From Pseudomonadota bacterium (GTDB lineage: Bacteria; Pseudomonadota; Gammaproteobacteria; Acidiferrobacterales; UBA6901), in assembly GCA_021785515.1 (NCBI GenBank), contig JAJYEX010000007.1, forward strand, positions 62,001 through 126,000: DNA of 64,000 nucleotides. The letters run 5' to 3'. The translations under genes were made by a program, and so were the position numbers. Under the pieces are notes generated by a model. It was not told the DNA's origin. It saw only the letters and a program-made list of their open reading frames with translations, and ran no database searches. Positions 21,408-29,738 of the stretch are shown in pieces. Within the stretch, counting starts at the first letter, position 1, and every line of letters starts with the position of its first letter.

Positions 21408-22285
21408 GGGTGGCCACCTCGCAGAGCCTGAGCGACGGCGGAAAGCTCATTCATCATCCAGTCCTGGTACTGGATTCCCGCCGGTTCAGTCTCGGTAACC
21501 GCTACAACCGGAATATGCGAAGCCTCGGCAAGCTGACGGATGCGGTTGGTCGTCGGATCGAACACCTGGCCATTGTAGATCAGCAGCCGCACGCGATGCG
21601 CCTTGAGATCGTTCTCCAGCTCGGCGATCGCCGCTGCGCCCGGTTCCGTTCCGTTCATGATGGCCAGCTGGAATGCCCGGTCACGCACCTTCATGCCGAG
21701 TGCTGCCAGCATGTAGCCGAAAATCGGTTCCGTCGCGGTCACCGGAATGCCGGCGAGCGCTTTCCGCATCATGACGATCCGCGCCCGAAGCGGCTGCATG
21801 GACTGCTGGAACCGCGCCAGCCGGTGTTCGTAATAGGCACGGTGTGCCGGGTCGATGCTTGCCAGGGTTTGCGCCAACTTGTCGGCGTAGACCAGCATCG
21901 CATCGGTATCATACCAAATGTGCGGATTGTCTCCGGCATGGTGGCCGGCAAGGGCGGCGACGTCGATCGTGCGCCGGTGCGTGCCGGAGGTGGCGGCCAG
22001 CAGATTCGACATCCATGGATCGTAGTCGATGCCGTTGTAGATGACGATGCGCGCACCGGATACGGCCCGCGCCACCGCCGGGCTCACTTCAAACAGATGC
22101 GGATCGGTGTCGGGGTTGTTCAGGATGCTCGTCACCGATACCCGCGGTCCGCCAATCTGGCTGGCGATATTGCCGTAGAAGTTTTCGGCCGCCACCACAT
22201 GGATCCGCCCTGCGGCACAGGCCAGTGCCGGGATCGCCAGGATACCGGTGAAGGTAATCGCCAGCACGCGCTGTAGTGTTGACAT
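21404..22285 (-). CDS. znuA: Zinc ABC transporter substrate-binding protein ZnuA
   Basis: Periplasmic cluster A-I metal-binding protein, about 293 residues. The signal peptide (MSTLQRVLAITFTGILAIPALACA) is cleaved before AGRIHVVAAEN. Likely metal ligands are the His in DTDPHLFEVSP, the His in GDNPHIWYD and residues around EPIFGYMLAALG. The long His/Asp-rich loop of enterobacterial ZnuA is absent; a short GHHAGDNPH stretch takes its place. The start was set to ATG 22285, which gives a normal signal peptide; the frame is open further upstream but would remove the secretion signal. A Zur box lies 75 bases upstream. Confidence 0.93.
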   Translation of the reverse strand: MSTLQRVLAITFTGILAIPALACAAGRIHVVAAENFYGNIASQIGGPRVSVTSILNNPDTDPHLFEVSPAVARAVSGARIVIYNGIDYDPWMSNLLAATSGTHRRTIDVAALAGHHAGDNPHIWYDTDAMLVYADKLAQTLASIDPAHRAYYEHRLARFQQSMQPLRARIVMMRKALAGIPVTATEPIFGYMLAALGMKVRDRAFQLAIMNGTEPGAAAIAELENDLKAHRVRLLIYNGQVFDPTTNRIRQLAEASHIPVVAVTETEPAGIQYQDWMMNELSAVAQALRGGHP

Positions 22286-22359
22286 GCTGTGACGCTCCGT
22301 AACCGTCGCCAATTGTGGAAATGCACCGCGGCGGCAATGGTACAACCGTTGTCCATGCC

Positions 22360-22380
22360 GATGCAATATTATAACATTCA
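22360..22380. promoter_or_regulatory. Zur box in the divergent znuA / outer-membrane gene promoter
   Basis: Read on the minus strand the site is GAATGTTATAATATTGCATC, very close to the enterobacterial Zur consensus with the core TGTTATAATAT intact. It lies 75 bases upstream of znuA and about 110 bases upstream of the rightward gene at 22492, so it can control both. The zur gene is in the same window. Confidence 0.8.
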
Positions 22381-22491
22381 TGCATTTTTACCGTCCACGC
22401 AGACCGCTGCTGGGCAGCGGGCATCGGACAGTGCACGTGCCGCGGCGCAGCGCGAAGATCGAAATCACCGGACCACACGGGGCATACCGCA

Positions 22492-23325
22492 ATGTACCTT
22501 CAATACCTGAGAAGATGGATGGTTTTGGCTGGCTGCGGGCTGCTGTTCGGGGTTTCAGGTGCCGCTGCGGCCAAAGCTTCTCCCGAAGTGTCCAATCCCT
22601 GTGCCGGACGCTCGGCGCTACTGGCTCTGCTCGACCGTCCGACGGTTTCCGACAGCGCCTGCGTGGCAGCGCCTGGACAGACGGTGGTGGAGGCCGGCTA
22701 CGCGCACGCCGCGCTGACGGGACCTGGAGGTTCGGCGGACAATTTTCCCGAGCTCGAGCTGCGTTACGGTCTGCCACGGCGCAACGAGTTTGTGTTTATA
22801 CCGCCGAATTTCAACAGGCAGTATGGTGCCAGTGGAGCACTCAGCGGCTGGTCATCGACAACCATCGGCATCAAGCACGAGCTTGGCTACACCGCGCGCT
22901 GGCTGGGTGCCGTGGAAGCGCTGGTCACACCGGCATCCGGCAGCGCTGCTTACGGCAGCGCGAATGCGGGTGCTGCGGTAAACGGGATCGTCGCCTATGC
23001 GCCGAGCGATACGATCGGAATCTCGCTGCAGGTCGGAATGAGCAGCCAGACCGAGCCATCCCTCGCCGGCGGCAGCCGTTATTCAAGCTTCAATCCGCTG
23101 CTTACGTTTACCTGGGATCCGCGCTGGAATTGGCAGTATTATCTCGAAGTGTTCGGGCAGAGCCGGGTTGGGCCCGGGCAGGGCGCAGGCTACGATGCCG
23201 ATGGGGGGCTTCAGTACCTGGTCAGCTCCGACGTGGAGCTGGATGTAGAGGAGGGTGTGCGGCTGCACGGCCAGCTTGGGGGTTTTAGCCATTACACAGG
23301 AGTTGGATTCGGTCTGCTCTTTTAA
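22492..23325 (+). CDS. Outer-membrane-type beta-barrel protein, Zur-controlled candidate
   Basis: A 277-residue exported protein: signal peptide (VLAGCGLLFGVSGAAAAKA, cleaved near residue 27), a short Cys-containing stretch (NPCAGRSALLALLDRPTVSDSAC), then a Gly- and aromatic-rich beta region with alternating strands ending in YTGVGFGLLF. The terminal Phe and alternating pattern fit an outer-membrane barrel, resembling transporter-like proteins of the PF13557 type. It is transcribed away from znuA across the Zur box, so a role in zinc entry through the outer membrane is plausible but inferred. Start ATG 22492; ATG 22519 is an alternative with a better ribosome binding site. Confidence 0.65.
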   Translation: MYLQYLRRWMVLAGCGLLFGVSGAAAAKASPEVSNPCAGRSALLALLDRPTVSDSACVAAPGQTVVEAGYAHAALTGPGGSADNFPELELRYGLPRRNEFVFIPPNFNRQYGASGALSGWSSTTIGIKHELGYTARWLGAVEALVTPASGSAAYGSANAGAAVNGIVAYAPSDTIGISLQVGMSSQTEPSLAGGSRYSSFNPLLTFTWDPRWNWQYYLEVFGQSRVGPGQGAGYDADGGLQYLVSSDVELDVEEGVRLHGQLGGFSHYTGVGFGLLF

Positions 23326-23347
23326 CTTTCGGCAACGGTCCCCATAT

Positions 23348-23385
23348 CCCGGATAGCCGCCTTCGATGAGGCGGCGTAGGCCGGG
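23348..23385 (+). terminator. Strong hairpin between the outer-membrane gene and the AhpF-like gene
   Basis: The stem CCCGG (23348-23352) / CCGGG (23381-23385) encloses a perfect inner stem, GCCGCCT (23356-23362) / AGGCGGC (23369-23375). No T-tract follows; instead a GGGAGGGGAGCC ribosome binding region and the ATG at 23395 come directly after. It may end the upstream transcript weakly or modulate entry of ribosomes at the next gene. Confidence 0.4.
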
Positions 23386-23394
23386 AGGGGAGCC

Positions 23395-25038
23395 ATGGCG
23401 TACCTGAGCAATGCGGTCAGAAAGGACATCGCCCCGCAGCTTGCCCGTATGGGCAAAACGGTGCGGCTCATTTTTTTCACGCAGGATCATCCCAGTGGCG
23501 CCTGTCGGGAACAGCGGCAGCTGCTGGAAGAACTTACGGCGCTCTCTGCGAAGCTGTCACTTGAAGTCCGGGAGCTGATTGCCGATACGGCCGAGGCAAA
23601 ACGCTACCGTATCGACAAGGTGCCGGCCACCGTGGTCCTGGGGGAGCGGGATCACGGCATCCGGTTTTTCGGTGTTACCGGTGGGTACGAATTCGGATCG
23701 CTGCTCGAATCCATCGTGATGGTGTCGACGGAGCAATCCGGTCTTGACCCGGAGCTTGCCGCGTTTGTCCGGCGCATTGTGGCACCGGTTCATCTCGAGA
23801 TCCTCGTCACCCTGACCTGCCCTTATTGTCCGCAGATGGTGCGGCTGGCCCATCAGCTCGCTTTCCTCAACGACCGGGTTCAGGCCGACATGATCGACGC
23901 CGCCGAATTCCCCGCATTGACGCAGCGCTACCGTGTACGGGGAGTACCGCTCACCGTGGTCAACGAGCATCCGGCATTCGAGGGGGCGCTGCCGCCGGCA
24001 GACGCGATCAAAGCGATACTCAAGCAGGGCGATCCGCAGACCTTTGAGGCGATGGAAGCCGCATTAGGTGCGGCCCGGGAACAGCGCAAGGCCACAGCGG
24101 CGCAGTCTGAGCGCGAGTACGACATTCTGGTGGTGGGTGCGGGGCCAGCCGCCATGGCCGCCGCACTGTATGCAGTTCGCAAGGGCCGGCGCGTGGCGAT
24201 CCTCGGTGTGCATCCCGGCGGCCAGATTACGGACACGGCCACCGTTGAAAACTATCTCGGCATGATGGAGATCGGTGGCAGCGAACTTGCGGAGATGTTC
24301 CGCCGTCATCTGGAAAGCCATCCTGTGGCCGAGCGCATTCCCGCCCGCGTGACCCGGGTGCAGAAGATTGCCGACGCGTTTGCGGTTCAGGCCGATGACG
24401 GAACTGTTTATCATGCCCGCAGCGTCATTTACGCGGCCGGCAAACAGTACCGCCGCCTCAATGTTCCCGGGGAGGCGCGGTTCATCGGGCGTGGCATCGC
24501 TTTCTGCGCCACCTGCGATGCTCCGCTTTTCCAGGACCGGAAAGTGGCAGTGGTCGGGGGTGGAAACTCCGCCCTGACGGCGGTGCGTGACCTGCAGCGG
24601 TTCGCCCGGGAAATCCATCTCATCCACGTTCTTGACCGATTTCAGGCTGATCAGGTGCTGATCGACGAAGTGCGCAATGCATCGAACGTAACGCTACACA
24701 TGCAGACCGAGGTCAAGGAATTTCTCGGCGATGATGCGCTCTCGGGCGTGCGCCTGGCGTCGGTTGACGGCAAGGATCGCTATGACCTGCAGGTGGATGG
24801 TGTATTTCTTGAGATCGGACTGACTCCCAACACCGAGCCTGTGGACGGCCTCGTAACCGTCAATGCTGTGCGCGAGATACCGGTGGACCGCAATCAGGCA
24901 ACCAGTGTGCCGGGCCTGTTTGCCGCGGGAGACGTCACCGACGAGCGCGACAAGCAGATCATCATCGCCGCCGGGGACGGAGCGCGCGCGGCGCTATCGG
25001 CGGACCTGTTTCTCGCGCAGCTGCCGGCGCGCACCTGA
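23395..25038 (+). CDS. AhpF-like NADH/FAD disulfide reductase, 547 aa
   Basis: Flavoprotein that passes electrons from NAD(P)H through disulfides to a thiol partner. Residues 1-120 form a thioredoxin fold without a CxxC. Residues 120-215 form a second one with the active pair CPYC (about residue 143). From about residue 240 a thioredoxin-reductase-like part begins with the FAD motif DILVVGAGPAAMAAALYA, the redox pair CATC, the NAD motif VAVVGGGNSALTA and the C-terminal FAD segment GLFAAGDVTD. This is the AhpF domain order, but no ahpC lies next to it, so the electron acceptor is unknown. A peroxiredoxin elsewhere or the small sulfur proteins of this region are possibilities (inference). It stands between a Zur-controlled gene and an E1 pair. 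Confidence 0.88.
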   Translation: MAYLSNAVRKDIAPQLARMGKTVRLIFFTQDHPSGACREQRQLLEELTALSAKLSLEVRELIADTAEAKRYRIDKVPATVVLGERDHGIRFFGVTGGYEFGSLLESIVMVSTEQSGLDPELAAFVRRIVAPVHLEILVTLTCPYCPQMVRLAHQLAFLNDRVQADMIDAAEFPALTQRYRVRGVPLTVVNEHPAFEGALPPADAIKAILKQGDPQTFEAMEAALGAAREQRKATAAQSEREYDILVVGAGPAAMAAALYAVRKGRRVAILGVHPGGQITDTATVENYLGMMEIGGSELAEMFRRHLESHPVAERIPARVTRVQKIADAFAVQADDGTVYHARSVIYAAGKQYRRLNVPGEARFIGRGIAFCATCDAPLFQDRKVAVVGGGNSALTAVRDLQRFAREIHLIHVLDRFQADQVLIDEVRNASNVTLHMQTEVKEFLGDDALSGVRLASVDGKDRYDLQVDGVFLEIGLTPNTEPVDGLVTVNAVREIPVDRNQATSVPGLFAAGDVTDERDKQIIIAAGDGARAALSADLFLAQLPART

Positions 25039-25069
25039 ATCGGGACCGCTCGCGCGGCGCCCGGTCGGT

Positions 25070-25083
25070 TTGATATCGGTCAA
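25070..25083. promoter_or_regulatory. FNR-like box upstream of the pyruvate-dehydrogenase E1 pair
   Basis: TTGATATCGGTCAA differs from the FNR/ANR palindrome TTGAT-N4-ATCAA at one position. An extended -10-like TG-G-TATCAG follows at 25104-25112. With the box centre at 25076.5, a start at about 25118 would give the class II distance of 41.5 bases. The translation start is at 25247. Confidence 0.45.
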
Positions 25084-25246
25084 TGCGGTTTGTGGCGAAG
25101 GTGTGGTATCAGAAGCAGGGAAGGGCGCGGCGTCAGTCAAGACAGCAATGCCGGGGTTCGGCCAGGCCACGGGCCGGTTCGTCCATGGATGTCAGACGAA
25201 GCCGTCAAATCACAGGTTGACATGATCGCCGGTCAGGAAACTAGTG

Positions 25247-26224
25247 ATGCAGCGTAAGCTTGCGTGGCAGTTCCTTTACGACATGACACTCGCACGCCAG
25301 TTCGAGCAGGCTGCCGCGGAGCAGTACACGCAGGGAAACATCGGGGGTTTCCTCCACCTCTATCCCGGAGAGGAGGCGGTGGCGGTGGCAAGCCTGCACG
25401 CTGCGGAGGCAAGCGACTATGTCGTCAGCACCTATCGCGAGCACGTGCACGCACTGGTCCGGGGCGTGCGCCCGGCGGCCGTCATGGCAGAGCTGTTCGG
25501 GAAGGCCACCGGCTGCTCCGGCGGCTATGGCGGATCGATGCACCTGTACGATGCCGAGCACCGGTTTCTCGGTGGTTACGCCATCGTGGGAGAAACGTTC
25601 GCGATTGCCGCCGGTGTCGGGTACTGGCTGCGGATGAACGACTTGACGCATGTTGTGCTGTGCTACTTCGGTGATGGTGCCGTCAATCAGGGAACGTTTC
25701 ACGAGTCGTTGAACATGGCGGCGTTGTGGAAACTTCCGGTCCTGTTTGTCTGCGAGAACAATCGCTACCAGATCGGTACCGAGATCCACAGGCATTCGGC
25801 CGTCCCGGAAGTCTACCGGCGGGCGTCCGCTTACGGGATCGACAGCCGCCGGGTAGACGGCATGGACGTCGTTGCGGTCTACGAAGCCACGCGTGCTGCA
25901 CTGCAGCATGTGCGCGCCGGAAACGGACCCTATCTCCTCGAGTGCGAAACCTACCGCTATCGGGGCCATTCCATGGCCGATTCCGGCGCTTATCGCTCAG
26001 CGCTGGAGTTGGCGGAATTGCGCGCGCGCGATCCCCTGGATGGTTTTCGAGAGCGGGCACTGGCCGAGGGGTGGCTGGTGGCAGCGGATTGCGATGAGAT
26101 CGACAGCGAGATCGACAGGGTCGTCGCGGACGCCGTGCGCTTTGCCGCCGACAGCCCGCAGCCCACGGATCTCGGTGCCAGCGTGTATCGCGAACCGCTG
26201 GACCTCTACGGCGGGCGACCGTGA
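25247..26224 (+). CDS. Pyruvate/2-oxo acid dehydrogenase E1 alpha subunit
   Basis: Thiamine-diphosphate-dependent E1 alpha, about 325 residues. The family thiamine motif begins GDGAVNQGTFHESLNMAA and ends ENN. Also present are the substrate-side segments TYREHVHALVRG and GGYGGSMHLYD, and the phosphorylation-loop-like YRYRGHSMAD. ATG 25247 is preceded by AGGA at 8 bases; GTG 25244 is possible. The beta subunit overlaps its end. No E2 or E3 gene follows, so the pair must use a transferase encoded elsewhere. Acetoin or branched-chain dehydrogenase E1 is a possible alternative; the sequence reads most like pyruvate dehydrogenase of the PdhA type. Confidence 0.85.
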   Translation: MQRKLAWQFLYDMTLARQFEQAAAEQYTQGNIGGFLHLYPGEEAVAVASLHAAEASDYVVSTYREHVHALVRGVRPAAVMAELFGKATGCSGGYGGSMHLYDAEHRFLGGYAIVGETFAIAAGVGYWLRMNDLTHVVLCYFGDGAVNQGTFHESLNMAALWKLPVLFVCENNRYQIGTEIHRHSAVPEVYRRASAYGIDSRRVDGMDVVAVYEATRAALQHVRAGNGPYLLECETYRYRGHSMADSGAYRSALELAELRARDPLDGFRERALAEGWLVAADCDEIDSEIDRVVADAVRFAADSPQPTDLGASVYREPLDLYGGRP

Positions 26225-27255
26225 CCAGGCAGCGCAACGACAATGTCGGCGCAATCGGGACGGCTCGTCCGGCTCCCGAGCTTGAGGTGTGGCAGGCGCT
26301 CAACATCGCACTAGACCGGGCAATGGAACGCGACAGCGGCGTATTCATCCTGGGCGAGGATGTGGGCCTGTTCGGCGGAAGCTACCGCGTGACCCAGGGG
26401 CTGTATGCAAAGTACGGTGAATGGCGGGTGCGCGACACGCCGATCTCGGAGAACAGCTTCGTAGGCATGGGCGTGGGGGCGGCACTGGCCGGGGGCAGAC
26501 CGGTGGTTGAAATCATGACGGTGAATTTTGCGCTGCTTGCCCTGGATTCGATCATCAACATGGCGGCCAAGCTGCGCTACATGTCCGGCGGACAGCTGCA
26601 GGTGCCGCTGGTGGTGCGCATGCCCGGAGGCGTGGCCCGACAGCTCGGTGCCCAGCACTCCCAGCGACTGGAGCACACGCTTATCAACGTTCCTGGCCTG
26701 CGCGTTGTCGTGCCCGCTACCGCCCAGGACTCCTACTGGCAGCTGTCACAGGCGATTGTCGCCGACGATCCGATTGTCGTGCTGGAACATGAGTTTCTTT
26801 ATTTTACCAAGGGGCCATTCGATGCGGCAGCGGCGCCCCCGCCCATGCACGCCGCCGCGGTGCGGCGGGAAGGGCGCGACGTGACCCTGATCGCGTGGCA
26901 GCGCATGGTGTCGGAGTGCATGAACGCGGCGGCGCAGCTGTCGGCGCGCGGCATTGAGGCCGAGGTGATCGACCTGCGCAGTCTGCGTCCCATCGATCTG
27001 CCGCTGTTGCGCGCCTCGGTTGCGAAGACGCACCACGCCATCGTGGTCGAAGAGGATTGCCGTTTCGGCGGTGCCGGCGCCGAAATTGCCGCGACCCTGG
27101 CTGAAGCCAGCTACCCCGATCTGCGCGCCGCGGTTCGCCGGGTAGCGGCAAGCGATGTACCCACGCCCTATAACCTGGAGCTCGAGCGGGCCTCCATACC
27201 CCGTACGCAGAATATCCTGGATGCGGTCGAGGAACTCGCGGGAAGTACCGGCTGA
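26221..27255 (+). CDS. Pyruvate/2-oxo acid dehydrogenase E1 beta subunit
   Basis: Transketolase-like beta subunit that completes the E1 active site, about 344 residues. It carries FILGEDVGLFGG, RVRDTPISENSFVGMGVGAA, and IEAEVIDLRSLRPID in the C-terminal transketolase domain. It begins at GTG 26221, overlapping the alpha subunit stop in GTGA, so the two are coupled. The C-terminus ends the transcript; the next gene is convergent. Confidence 0.87.
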   Translation: MTRQRNDNVGAIGTARPAPELEVWQALNIALDRAMERDSGVFILGEDVGLFGGSYRVTQGLYAKYGEWRVRDTPISENSFVGMGVGAALAGGRPVVEIMTVNFALLALDSIINMAAKLRYMSGGQLQVPLVVRMPGGVARQLGAQHSQRLEHTLINVPGLRVVVPATAQDSYWQLSQAIVADDPIVVLEHEFLYFTKGPFDAAAAPPPMHAAAVRREGRDVTLIAWQRMVSECMNAAAQLSARGIEAEVIDLRSLRPIDLPLLRASVAKTHHAIVVEEDCRFGGAGAEIAATLAEASYPDLRAAVRRVAASDVPTPYNLELERASIPRTQNILDAVEELAGSTG

Positions 27256-27293
27256 TTGTCCCCCGCGTATTCTGCGGAGCAGAGCGGTTCGCG

Positions 27294-28139
27294 CTAGCGC
27301 CAGACCGAGAAGGCAGACAGGTTGCGGAACAGAATGTAGAGCGCAACCAGTGTCACGACCGTCGAGAAGATCACGTTGAGCGTGCCTTTGGGCCCACGCC
27401 CGAGACGGGTGGCCAGCCGCGAACCGGTCCAGCCGCCGCCGATGCCTCCGAGGATATACAGACCCGCCACCCGCCAGTCGAGCAGGCCGGAGCGGGCATA
27501 GTTCAAGGCGGTAACCAGGCCGAAGGTACCCACTGACAGCAGCGACGAGCCGATGGCCGAGATGATTGGCATGCCGGTCGGAAGGATCAGGCCCGGGACG
27601 ATCAGAAATCCGCCGCCGATTCCGAAGAAACCTGACAGCAGTCCGACAGCGGTCGCCGCGCCTGCGAGTTTGAGCGTCTTGCCGTGTTTTCCGGGCGCGT
27701 GCACCTCGGGCAGCATGGTGGAGAAACCAGGTCGAAACCGGGGCAGCATCAGTACTGCGATCACCAGCATCAGGATGGCGAACAGAAAGAGCAGCTTGCC
27801 CGATCCGACAAGCTTGCCTGCGCTGGAGCCCACGAAGGCAGCAAAGGCGCCGAGGACCGCAAACAGCGTTGCCTCCTTCCAGCGCACGTTGCCGGCATAG
27901 GCATGCGGCAGCAGGTTGAAAAAGGCATTGGCCGACACCGCCAGCGCAGTGGTGCCGATGACCACGTGCGGACTGGGGTATCCAACCACGTACAGCAAAA
28001 GCGGTACTGCGAGAATTGATCCGCCGCCCCCGATCAGGCTTAGGGAAAACCCGACCGCGATGCCGGACATCACGGACAGCAGCTGCTGCCTTGTGCTCAA
28101 TACGACGTGGATGACGGTCATCGGGTCGGCATGACGCAA
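27294..28139 (-). CDS. TauE/SafE family sulfite/anion exporter
   Basis: Polytopic inner-membrane protein of the sulfite exporter TauE/SafE family, 281 residues, about eight helices. It has the duplicated family motifs GFSLSLIGGGGSILAVPLLLY near the N-terminus and GLLSGFFGIGGGFLIVPGL in the second half. Family members export sulfite, sulfoacetate or related anions, fitting a sulfur-oxidising cell; the exact substrate is unknown. It is transcribed leftwards, divergent from hupK across the FNR-box region and convergent with the E1 beta gene. ATG 28121 is an alternative start. Confidence 0.88.
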   Translation of the reverse strand: MRHADPMTVIHVVLSTRQQLLSVMSGIAVGFSLSLIGGGGSILAVPLLLYVVGYPSPHVVIGTTALAVSANAFFNLLPHAYAGNVRWKEATLFAVLGAFAAFVGSSAGKLVGSGKLLFLFAILMLVIAVLMLPRFRPGFSTMLPEVHAPGKHGKTLKLAGAATAVGLLSGFFGIGGGFLIVPGLILPTGMPIISAIGSSLLSVGTFGLVTALNYARSGLLDWRVAGLYILGGIGGGWTGSRLATRLGRGPKGTLNVIFSTVVTLVALYILFRNLSAFSVWR

Positions 28140-28339
28140 TCAGTGCACACGCCGCGGCAAAGTGGTGTCCGGATCCGGCCGTTGCCGTGCTTCGGAATAT
28201 GGGTCATTGATCACAATCCGTACATTGTTGCGGACTGCCCGGCTGGCGATCAAGAGCGCTGACCGCAAACCCTAAGCAGATAATCTCATAAATATCGTAT
28301 ATATAATATGTTATTACAAGCTTTTCTTAGAGAAAAATC

Positions 28340-28353
28340 TTGATTCATATCAA
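28340..28353. promoter_or_regulatory. Perfect FNR/ANR-type box in front of hupK
   Basis: TTGATTCATATCAA fits TTGAT-N4-ATCAA at all ten positions. A start about 41.5 bases from its centre would be near 28388. AT-rich DNA lies just upstream (28285-28335). This overlaps the earliest possible in-frame TTG start, which argues against translation beginning there. Confidence 0.7.
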
Positions 28354-28381
28354 GCGCCCAACAGAGCGGTCCGGATACCGG

Positions 28382-29734
28382 ATGGAAGTGGACCCGCCTG
28401 ATCCGGGTACGGAGTTTGATGTGCATCAAAGCCTGGTACGCCAGCTTGTGGTGCCCTGTGTGGCAAGACATCGGGCGGGATCCGGCGACGGAACAGTAAC
28501 CTTGGCCATCACAGCGGCGCAGTACATCGATGGAAAAATCGGTATTCACGTGGCGGTCGACCAGGACCGGGTGATGGCGGTCCGGATTGTTTCCAGCCGC
28601 AGGACCGATGCCAGCGCGGTGCTTGAGGGTCGGCCGTTCGCGGATTCATTGCGGGCGGTTCCGCTGCTGTTTAGTGTCTGCGGAGTGGCCCAGGCCAGTG
28701 CCGCCGCGACTGCCTGTGAACAGGCCGGGGGCAGGGCAGTGGCTGCGTGGGAACGGGCGCGACGACGGATACTGGTCGCAGCTGAAATGGTGCAGGAACA
28801 TGCCGGGAGGATGCTTCTGGACTGGCCGGAGCTATTTCTGGGGTCTGCGCCCCAGATCGAGGAACTCGTGGCCGTCCGGCGGCATGTGACCGGCGTGATG
28901 CGTGCACTGGGTGGCGGGATCCATCCGGCCGGCAAGGTTCAGACGGTGGACCTGGTCGCAACCAGCGAACAGATCTCCTGGCTTGATGCGGCCCTCGCAC
29001 GCGGCATTTTCGGCGTTTCGCCAGCCCAGTGGCTCAGAATTCGTGACTGCAGGACACTGCGCGCATGGTGGTCGCGAACGACGACGGTGACGGCGCGAGT
29101 CCTCGAAACAGTGGCCGACGGGGCGCTTGCGGATCTGGGCCGCAGCGCGGTCGCAATGCTTCCGCCGGGTGTCACCGCGGCGCTCGAAATCAAACTGGAC
29201 GCGGACACTGCCCAGACTGAACCCTTCAGCGCCCGGCCCGACTGGGACGGGCAAGCGTGCGAGACTGGCCCGCTCGCGCGCCAGCGGTGGCGGTCGCTTG
29301 TGGCCGAGCTTCACCGGCGTCACGGCAACGGACTGATGACGCGGCTGACCGCGCGCCTGACGGACCTGGCGGCCCTGCCGCGTCGTATGCAGCGCTACCT
29401 GCAGGTGATGCGTGCCAGCGGCAAGGTTGAACTGCCTGTGCAGGGCGGGGTGACGGCTGGCGCCGCGCATTGCGGGACCGGGGTGGTGGAAACCGCCCGT
29501 GGCCGCCTGATTCACAGAGTGCGGCTGCGCGCGGGGGTGGTGGAGCGTTACCGGATCGTGGCGCCGACCGAATGGAATTTTCATCCCGACGGTCCACTGG
29601 TCCGGGGGGTCATGACCTTGCCGGCGGCCGATAAGCGGGAATTACGGCGGCAGGTGGCAATGCTCGTCATCGCGCTTGATCCCTGCGTTGCGCACGACGT
29701 GATCGTCGAACCATCCGGCGCGGAGGAAACCTGA
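28382..29734 (+). CDS. hupK: HupK/HoxV-type hydrogenase maturation protein
   Basis: Resembles a [NiFe] hydrogenase large subunit that has lost part of its metal site; HupK/HoxV scaffolds assembly of the Fe(CN)2CO group. 450 residues from ATG 28382. Large-subunit traits: GKIGIHVAVDQDRVMAVRI, a lone N-terminal Cys in LLFSVCGVAQASAAATA (large subunits have CGVC) and a C-terminal DPCVAHDV (large subunits end DPCLACxxH). Only one Cys remains at each end, so no Ni site. The first 40 residues have an unusual composition and contain the second FNR box, so translation may start at TTG 28502 (MAITAAQYIDGKIG), which has GGA 9 bases upstream. First gene of hupK-hypC-hypD-hypX. Confidence 0.8.
   Translation: MEVDPPDPGTEFDVHQSLVRQLVVPCVARHRAGSGDGTVTLAITAAQYIDGKIGIHVAVDQDRVMAVRIVSSRRTDASAVLEGRPFADSLRAVPLLFSVCGVAQASAAATACEQAGGRAVAAWERARRRILVAAEMVQEHAGRMLLDWPELFLGSAPQIEELVAVRRHVTGVMRALGGGIHPAGKVQTVDLVATSEQISWLDAALARGIFGVSPAQWLRIRDCRTLRAWWSRTTTVTARVLETVADGALADLGRSAVAMLPPGVTAALEIKLDADTAQTEPFSARPDWDGQACETGPLARQRWRSLVAELHRRHGNGLMTRLTARLTDLAALPRRMQRYLQVMRASGKVELPVQGGVTAGAAHCGTGVVETARGRLIHRVRLRAGVVERYRIVAPTEWNFHPDGPLVRGVMTLPAADKRELRRQVAMLVIALDPCVAHDVIVEPSGAEET
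28416..28429. promoter_or_regulatory. Second perfect FNR/ANR-type box
   Basis: TTGATGTGCATCAA again fits all ten conserved positions. It lies 76 bases (about 7 helical turns) downstream of the first box, inside the longest hupK reading frame but before the TTG start at 28502. Confidence 0.6.
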
Positions 29735-29738
29735 AGAC

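Noticed and set aside
23348-23385. Rho-independent terminator proper
   Set aside because: The hairpin is strong but no T-tract follows, so it is reported only as a hairpin with low confidence.
28200-28215. A third FNR site, TTGATCACAATCCG
   Set aside because: Only 8 of 10 conserved positions match, and the right arm is broken.
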